Positions 52,094-56,580 of a DNA stretch of 56,580 bases are shown in pieces. A program made the position numbers and the translations under genes. Position 1 is the stretch's first letter, and each line of letters starts with the position of its first letter. The stretch comes from Stagnihabitans lacustris. GTDB taxonomy: Bacteria > Pseudomonadota > Alphaproteobacteria > Rhodobacterales > Rhodobacteraceae. The notes under the pieces were generated by a model. That model saw nothing but the letters and a program-made list of their open reading frames with translations, was not told the origin of the DNA and made no database searches. The stretch is from NCBI RefSeq assembly GCF_025950525.1, contig NZ_JAPDGS010000014.1, forward strand, positions 1 through 56,580. Reading direction: 5' to 3'.

Positions 52094-53521
52094 ATGATCA
52101 CGCCGGTTCTTCTGTGTGGCGGCTCTGGCACGAGGCTTTGGCCGCTGTCGCGCAAGAGCTATCCCAAGCAATTCGTCGCCCTGACCGGGGCCGAAAGCCT
52201 GTTCGTCCAATCGGCGCGCCGGCTGTCGGGGCCGGGGTTCGCCCCTCCCCTGACGATCACCGGGTCGGATTTCCGCTTTATCGTCACCGAACAGCTGCAG
52301 GCCGCAGGCATTGATCCCGGCCCGATCCTGATCGAGCCCCGGGGCCGCAACACCGCCCCCGCGGTCCTGGCCGCCGCCCTTTGGGCCGAGGCCCAGGACC
52401 CCGAGACCCTGCTTCTGATCGCGCCCTCGGATCATGCCATCCCCGATCCCCAGGCCTTTCGCGCCGCGGTGGACCGCGGGGTGCCGGCCGCCCGCGCGGG
52501 CCAGATCGTGACCTTTGGCATCGCCCCCACCCATGCCGAAACCGGCTATGGCTGGCTGGAGCTGGCGGCCCCCCCGGGTGCGGCCGCCGTGCCCCTGACG
52601 CGCTTCGTCGAAAAGCCCCAGGCGCCCCAGGCCGAAGCGATGCTGGCCGCCGGCAATTTCCTGTGGAATGCGGGGATCTTCCTGTTCACCGCGCAGACCA
52701 TGGTCGCAGCCTTTCAGACCCATGCGCCGGACTTCCTGGCCCCGGTCCGTGCCGCCCTGGCCGAGGCGAAATCCGACCTGGGTTTCCTGCGCCTTGACCC
52801 CGAGGCCTGGGCCCGCGCGCCGGAAAAGTCGGTCGATTATGCGGTGATGGAAAAGGCCGAAAACCTCTCTGTGGTGGCCTTCTCAGACGGGTGGAGCGAT
52901 CTTGGCGGCTGGGATGCCGTGGGCCGCGAGATGGGCACCGATGCCCGCGGCGTGGCGCAATCGGGGGCGGTGACGGCGATCGACTGTCAGGACACGATCT
53001 TGCGGTCCGATTCCGAGGGGCTGGAGCTGGTGGGGATCGGCCTGTCCAACATCATCGCCGTGGCCATGAATGACGGGGTGCTGATTGCCGATGCCTCCCG
53101 CGCGCAGGATGTGAAGCTGGCCGTCGAGGCCCTGCGCAAAAAGGGCGCCAAACAGGCCGAAAGCTTTGCCCGCGATCACCGCCCTTGGGGGCACTATGAG
53201 ACGCTGGCGCTGCATGACCGGTTTCAGGTCAAGCGGATCGTGGTGAAACCCGGCGCGGCGCTGTCGTTGCAAAGCCATCACCACCGGTCGGAACACTGGA
53301 TCGTCGTCTCGGGCACGGCGCGGGTGACGATTGATGACGCGGTCCATCTGATGACGGAAAACCAGTCGGTCTATATCCCCTTGGGCGCGCGTCACCGGAT
53401 GGAGAACCCGGGCAAGATCCCCATGGTCCTGATCGAGGTCCAGACCGGCGCCTATCTGGGCGAGGACGACATCATCCGGTTCGAGGATGTCTATGCCCGC
53501 GGGCAGGGCGCCAAGGGCTGA
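52094..53521 (+). CDS. manC: Mannose-1-phosphate guanylyltransferase/mannose-6-phosphate isomerase
   Basis: A 475-residue bifunctional type II enzyme making GDP-mannose. The nucleotidyltransferase domain shows CGGSGTRLWPLSRKSYPKQF, IEPRGRNTAPA, IAPSDHAIPD and FVEKPQAPQ. The C-terminal cupin domain has RPWGHYETL, LSLQSHHHRSEHWIVVSGTA and YIPLGARHRMENPG, the metal site of the isomerase. ATG 52094 is preceded by AAGGA. It is followed after 22 bp by the phosphomannomutase gene; the pair supplies GDP-mannose, so the EPS probably contains mannose or a derived sugar. Confidence 0.96.
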   Translation: MITPVLLCGGSGTRLWPLSRKSYPKQFVALTGAESLFVQSARRLSGPGFAPPLTITGSDFRFIVTEQLQAAGIDPGPILIEPRGRNTAPAVLAAALWAEAQDPETLLLIAPSDHAIPDPQAFRAAVDRGVPAARAGQIVTFGIAPTHAETGYGWLELAAPPGAAAVPLTRFVEKPQAPQAEAMLAAGNFLWNAGIFLFTAQTMVAAFQTHAPDFLAPVRAALAEAKSDLGFLRLDPEAWARAPEKSVDYAVMEKAENLSVVAFSDGWSDLGGWDAVGREMGTDARGVAQSGAVTAIDCQDTILRSDSEGLELVGIGLSNIIAVAMNDGVLIADASRAQDVKLAVEALRKKGAKQAESFARDHRPWGHYETLALHDRFQVKRIVVKPGAALSLQSHHHRSEHWIVVSGTARVTIDDAVHLMTENQSVYIPLGARHRMENPGKIPMVLIEVQTGAYLGEDDIIRFEDVYARGQGAKG

Positions 53522-53543
53522 GAGGCGAAAGGGTAAGGGGCTG

Positions 53544-54995
53544 ATGACACCGAAGTTTGGAACAAGTGGGTTGCGCGGTCTGGTGCGCGACCTGACGCCG
53601 GATCTGATCGCCGATTACACAAGGGCGTTTTTGGCTATTACAGAGACTGTTTCGGGGCCAACTCTGGGGCCAACTCTGGGGCCAATTTCGGGGGGCGGCG
53701 GGCCGCTTTACCTGGGCCGCGACCTGCGCGAAAGCTCTCCGGCGCTGGCGCTTGTGGTGTCACGGACCGCGCGAGAGGCCGGGGTTGATGTCGTCGATTG
53801 CGGCGCTGTGCCCACCCCGGCCCTGGCCTTGGCGGCGCAGGGGCATCGGGCCATCATGGTCACGGGCAGCCATATCCCCGCCGACCGCAACGGGCTTAAA
53901 TTCTACACCGCGGCGGGCGAGATCACCAAATCCGAGGAGTTGGCGATTATCGAGGCCCTGGGCCAAATGCCCAACCAGACGCCCAATCAGACGGCCCACC
54001 CGCAAAAGGCCGGCACAGAGACGCATATCGACGCGGCCACCCCCTATGGCGCGCGCTATCTGCAGGCCTTTGGCCCTGCGCTGGAGGGGGCGCGCATCGG
54101 GCTTTGGGCCCATTCCTCGGTCGGGCGCGATCTTTTGGCGCAAACCCTGGGCGCGCTGGGGGCCAGGGTCACGGAACTGGGTCGGTCAGAGCATTTCATC
54201 CCCGTCGACACCGAAGCCGTCGATGAGGCCACCCGTCACCAACTTGGCCTTTGGGCCGCGTCACAAGGCCCGGATGCCGCGCCTTTCGACGCGCTCGTCT
54301 CTTTGGATGGCGATGCCGACCGGCCCTTGATGACCGACCAAAGGGGCCGCCTGATCCCCGGGGACATCCTGGGCCAGATCACCGCCGCAAGCCTTGGCGC
54401 CGATCTTGTCGTCACGCCGATTTCGTCGAATTCCGGCGCCGATGACCTGTTTGACACCAGGCGCACCCGGATTGGCTCGCCCTATGTCATTGCGGGTATG
54501 GCGGCGGAAACCGGCGCTGTGGTCGGCTATGAGGCCAATGGCGGCTTTCTTCTGGGCTTTGCGGCGCAGAATGGCCGCCTGTCCGCGCTGATGACGCGGG
54601 ACGCCTTTTTGCCGATCATCGCGACCCTGGCGGCGGCGCGGACAGGGGGCGGCTTTGACCTGGCCGCCCGCGTGGCACAAGAGCCCGCGCGCTTTACCGC
54701 CAGCGACCGGATCGAACATATCCCCAGCGCCCGGGCCCAGGCCTTTCTGGGCGCGCTTGTGTCGGATGAACTGGCCCGCGTGGCCCTGCTGGAGGCGCTG
54801 TCCCTGCCAAGCGGACACATGATCGACACGACCGACGGTTTGCGCATGACGGTGTCGGGCGGCCGGGTCCTGCATCTGCGCCCCTCGGGCAATGCGCCGG
54901 AGTTCCGGCTTTACACCGAGGCGGCAAGCCCCGAGGCGGCCCAGGCGCTTTTGACCCGGGCCCGGGCGCTGATCGCGGCGGAATTGGCGGGCTAG
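53544..54995 (+). CDS. manB: Phosphomannomutase (alpha-D-phosphohexomutase family)
   Basis: A 483-residue mutase interconverting mannose-6- and mannose-1-phosphate. Motifs are KFGTSGLRGLV, the phosphoserine loop TGSHIPADRNG (Ser109), metal loop DGDADRP, sugar-binding EANGG and phosphate-binding RPSGNAPEFR. The phosphoserine loop has HIP where many enzymes have HNP. ATG 53544 has AAGGGG upstream. A small in-frame repeat (SGPTLGPTLGPISGG) lies near residue 35, in a surface loop. Forms an operon with manC. Confidence 0.95.
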   Translation: MTPKFGTSGLRGLVRDLTPDLIADYTRAFLAITETVSGPTLGPTLGPISGGGGPLYLGRDLRESSPALALVVSRTAREAGVDVVDCGAVPTPALALAAQGHRAIMVTGSHIPADRNGLKFYTAAGEITKSEELAIIEALGQMPNQTPNQTAHPQKAGTETHIDAATPYGARYLQAFGPALEGARIGLWAHSSVGRDLLAQTLGALGARVTELGRSEHFIPVDTEAVDEATRHQLGLWAASQGPDAAPFDALVSLDGDADRPLMTDQRGRLIPGDILGQITAASLGADLVVTPISSNSGADDLFDTRRTRIGSPYVIAGMAAETGAVVGYEANGGFLLGFAAQNGRLSALMTRDAFLPIIATLAAARTGGGFDLAARVAQEPARFTASDRIEHIPSARAQAFLGALVSDELARVALLEALSLPSGHMIDTTDGLRMTVSGGRVLHLRPSGNAPEFRLYTEAASPEAAQALLTRARALIAAELAG

Positions 54996-55079
54996 GGGCG
55001 GGAGGTTTTGCGCGGAATTTTTGGGCGGAATTTCTGCACGGAATTTTTGGGCGAAAACCCCTTGGACGACAGGGTTTGC

Positions 55080-55151
55080 CCCGAAATCCATGGACGGCCC
55101 GAAACCTATGGACGGCCCCAAACCTTTGGGTGGCCCGAAACCTGTGGAAGG
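55080..55151 (+). repeat. Four tandem 18-bp repeats upstream of lectin copy A
   Basis: Four adjacent 18-bp units (55080-55097, 55098-55115, 55116-55133, 55134-55151) follow the pattern CCCGAAACCTATGGACGG with a few changes each. Three copies of GGAATTTYTG lie just before (55015-55050). They end where the candidate promoter of the lectin gene begins. Confidence 0.88.
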
Positions 55152-55211
55152 ATTGACTCGGTTCGCAATTGCGCCAAACTGTTGGCTTCAGTCATTGGTG
55201 GAGTTGATTTC
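55151..55211 (+). promoter_or_regulatory. Upstream control region of lectin copy A, conserved with copy B
   Basis: GATTGACTCG begins 61 bp before the ATG here and 60 bp before the ATG of copy B (55943). TCGCA, CAAA, GGCTTCAGT and TGGAGT are also shared in order. TTGACT (55153-55158) is a good -35 element but no good -10 follows at 17 bp, so an activator or another sigma factor may be used. GGAG lies eight bases before the start. Confidence 0.5.
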
Positions 55212-55787
55212 ATGAAACTTCTGTCGCTTTCGATCCTGGCACTTGCCCTGGCGGCCCAAACCGCAGCGGCCGCACCGGTGCAATGGACCACGGGGTCCGG
55301 TGGCAATGGCCATTGGTATGAATTGGTCACAGAGCTCAGCACCTGGGTCAATGCCCGGACCTCTGCGGCGGCGCGGACCCATGCCGGGGTCAATGGCTAT
55401 CTGGCCACGATCACCTCGGCGGCCGAACAGGCCTTTTTGAACACCGCGGTCAATCCGACTTCGGTCGCGGCCTGGCTGGGCGGGTCGGATCTGGCGCAGG
55501 AAGGCACCTGGCTTTGGGTGACGGAACCCGGCGGGCCGATCCCGGTCATCTATGCGAATTGGGCCACGGCAGAGCCGAACAACCAGATCGACACCTTTGG
55601 CTCGGACGAGGATTACCTTCAGGGCTGGCGCTTTGAAGTGACCAAGTGGAACGACAATCCCTCGGCCTATCCCTATGCCTATGTGGTGGAATATACCCCC
55701 GCCACGGTTCCGGTTCCGGCCGCCCTGCCCCTGCTGGGCGCGGGCATCGCAAGCCTGGTGGCCCTGCGCCGCCGCAAGAAGGCCTGA
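55212..55787 (+). CDS. VPLPA-CTERM protein with C-type-lectin-like domain (copy A)
   Basis: A 191-residue exported protein. A signal peptide (MKLLSLSILALALAAQTAAA, cleavage before APVQW) precedes a C-type-lectin-like domain with GYLATITSAAEQAFL, AWLGGSDLAQEGTWLW, an EPNN motif and KWNDNPSAYPYAYVVEY; EPN and WND are the classic calcium/sugar-site motifs. The C-terminal sorting signal is VPVPAALPLLGAG, a helix, and RRRKKA, of the VPLPA-CTERM class. It is probably cleaved by the exosortase and kept at the surface, where EPN often means mannose-type binding. This fits the GDP-mannose genes just upstream. ATG 55212 was chosen; a longer frame to 55008 covers repeats. Confidence 0.92.
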   Translation: MKLLSLSILALALAAQTAAAAPVQWTTGSGGNGHWYELVTELSTWVNARTSAAARTHAGVNGYLATITSAAEQAFLNTAVNPTSVAAWLGGSDLAQEGTWLWVTEPGGPIPVIYANWATAEPNNQIDTFGSDEDYLQGWRFEVTKWNDNPSAYPYAYVVEYTPATVPVPAALPLLGAGIASLVALRRRKKA

Positions 55788-55832
55788 GGCGCGACGGGCT
55801 GAACGCAAAGGCCTGATCTGCGGGGCCTTCGG

Positions 55833-55861
55833 AAGCCGTCCCTTGGGGGGCGGCTTTTTTT
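55833..55861 (+). terminator. Intrinsic terminator between the two lectin genes
   Basis: A 9-bp stem (AGCCGTCCC 55834-55842 with GGGGCGGCT 55847-55855, one G-U pair) has a TTGG loop and seven T (55855-55861). It ends copy A transcription, so copy B needs its own promoter. Confidence 0.9.
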
Positions 55862-55942
55862 GGGGCGGCTTTCTCCATCGCGGCACCAAAAGCGGAAAAA
55901 CGGGTCGATTGCACCTGTCAGGCGCAGCGGAAGACGCCCTTT

Positions 55943-56002
55943 GATTGACTCGAATCGCATTCGGTTCAAAGTGGAGGCTTCAGTATTTTTGGAGTGTGTT
56001 TG
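55943..56002 (+). promoter_or_regulatory. Upstream control region of lectin copy B
   Basis: It repeats the elements seen before copy A: GATTGACTCG at 55943-55952, TCGCAT, CAAAGTGG, GGCTTCAGT and GGAG (55991-55994) eight bases before the ATG. Spacing is kept within one base while the filler sequence has diverged. Confidence 0.5.
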
Positions 56003-56578
56003 ATGAAACTTCTGTCGCTTTCTGCCCTGGCACTTGCCCTGGCGGCCCAAACCGCAGCGGCCGCACCGGTGCAATGGACCACGGGGTCCGGTGGCAATGG
56101 CCATTGGTATGAATTGGTCACGGAGTTGAGCACCTGGGTCAATGCCCGGACCTCTGCGGCGGCGCGGACCCATGCCGGGGTCAATGGCTATCTGGCCACG
56201 ATCACCTCGGCGGCCGAACAGGCCTTTTTGAACACCGCGGTCAATCCGACTTCGGTCGCGGCCTGGTTGGGCGGGTCGGATCTGGCGCAGGAAGGCACCT
56301 GGCTTTGGGTGACGGAACCCGGCGGGCCGATCCCGGTCATCTATGCGAATTGGGCCACGGCAGAGCCGAACAACCAGATCGACACCTTTGGCTCGGACGA
56401 GGATTACCTTCAGGGCTGGCGCTTTGAAGTGACCAAGTGGAACGACAATCCCTCGGCCTATCCCTATGCCTATGTGGTGGAATATACCCCCGCCACGGTT
56501 CCGGTTCCGGCCGCCCTGCCCCTGCTGGGCGCGGGCATCGCAAGCCTGGTGGCCCTGCGCCGCCGCAAGAAGGCCTGA
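56003..56578 (+). CDS. VPLPA-CTERM protein with C-type-lectin-like domain (copy B)
   Basis: A 191-residue tandem copy of the gene at 55212-55787. I count seven base differences in 576, giving one amino-acid change only (Ile8 to Ala in the signal peptide), so the mature proteins are identical. The last 313 bases including two bases past the stop are the same in both copies. Domains, motifs and sorting signal are as in copy A. The gene runs to the window end; the sequence continues at position 78 if the molecule is circular. Recent duplication or gene conversion is likely. Confidence 0.93.
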   Translation: MKLLSLSALALALAAQTAAAAPVQWTTGSGGNGHWYELVTELSTWVNARTSAAARTHAGVNGYLATITSAAEQAFLNTAVNPTSVAAWLGGSDLAQEGTWLWVTEPGGPIPVIYANWATAEPNNQIDTFGSDEDYLQGWRFEVTKWNDNPSAYPYAYVVEYTPATVPVPAALPLLGAGIASLVALRRRKKA

Positions 56579-56580
56579 GG
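56504..56580 (+). repeat. 77-bp terminal redundancy with positions 1-77
   Basis: The last 77 bases equal the first 77. The length equals a common assembler k-mer, and the overlap ends exactly where the sequences after lectin copy A (c at 55790) and after copy B (g at 78) part. This is what a circular contig cut at a repeat boundary looks like. Confidence 0.85.

Noticed and set aside
55008..55211. N-terminal extension of lectin copy A
   Set aside because: The added residues come from the 18-bp repeats; copy B has no such extension, and the ATG at 55212 has a ribosome site followed by a proper signal peptide.
1..56580. tRNA, rRNA, insertion sequences, integrase or conjugation genes
   Set aside because: I looked for transposase, integrase, relaxase and type IV secretion proteins among the translated genes, and for tRNA-like stretches by eye. 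None was seen, though small RNAs could be missed without a search tool.

Overview
The window looks like one complete circular plasmid of an alphaproteobacterium, most likely a member of the Rhodobacteraceae/Paracoccaceae. DNA is very GC-rich, with alanine- and glycine-rich proteins. The replication module is an RPA-type repA divergent from parA-parB, with three 22-bp iterons between them. The first 77 bases equal the last 77, as expected when a k-mer assembler closes a circle; the true size would then be about 56,503 bp. No transposase, conjugation gene, toxin-antitoxin pair, CRISPR array, tRNA or rRNA was found.

Most of the plasmid is an exopolysaccharide (EPS) factory tied to an exosortase. 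Positions 142-6358 (minus strand) hold a rhomboid protease, an outer-membrane beta-barrel, a Wza-type export protein, a PrsT-like TPR lipoprotein and an ExoY/WbaP-type initiating sugar transferase. Positions 7206-10849 hold the ATPase, chain-length protein and tyrosine kinase of exosortase-type EPS loci. Positions 10850-17132 hold an acyltransferase, two glycosyltransferases, a Gfo/Idh/MocA oxidoreductase, an aldo/keto-reductase-like protein and a WecG/TagA glycosyltransferase. An RTX-tailed, glycosidase-like secreted protein follows (17136-19832). Positions 20365-25487 carry a small membrane protein, a VPLPA-CTERM surface protein and the replication and partition module. Positions 25498-33407 hold a second acyltransferase, five glycosyltransferases and an exosortase-EpsI fusion of the XrtD type. 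Positions 33507-39413 hold an unusual fusion of a Wzy-like membrane protein to a second copy of the glycosidase-like domain, then a PglK-like ABC flippase. GDP-mannose supply genes (manC, phosphomannomutase) lie at 52094-54995.

A second theme (39714-51905) is a type VI-secretion-style phospho-signalling set: a small DUF6931-like protein, a TagH-type FHA protein, a PP2C phosphatase and a membrane Ser/Thr kinase. It comes with a 1,496-residue repeat-rich autotransporter and two small exported proteins. No type VI structural gene is present.

The window ends with two almost identical tandem genes for C-type-lectin-like proteins carrying a VPLPA-CTERM signal, probable substrates of the plasmid's own exosortase. 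A working model is that the plasmid builds a mannose-containing EPS, polymerises and trims it, and sorts lectin-like proteins to the surface to hold the matrix together, like the EPS/biofilm plasmids known in roseobacters. Short perfect tandem repeats of 10-18 bp are scattered through intergenic DNA and, in frame, through linkers of many genes.
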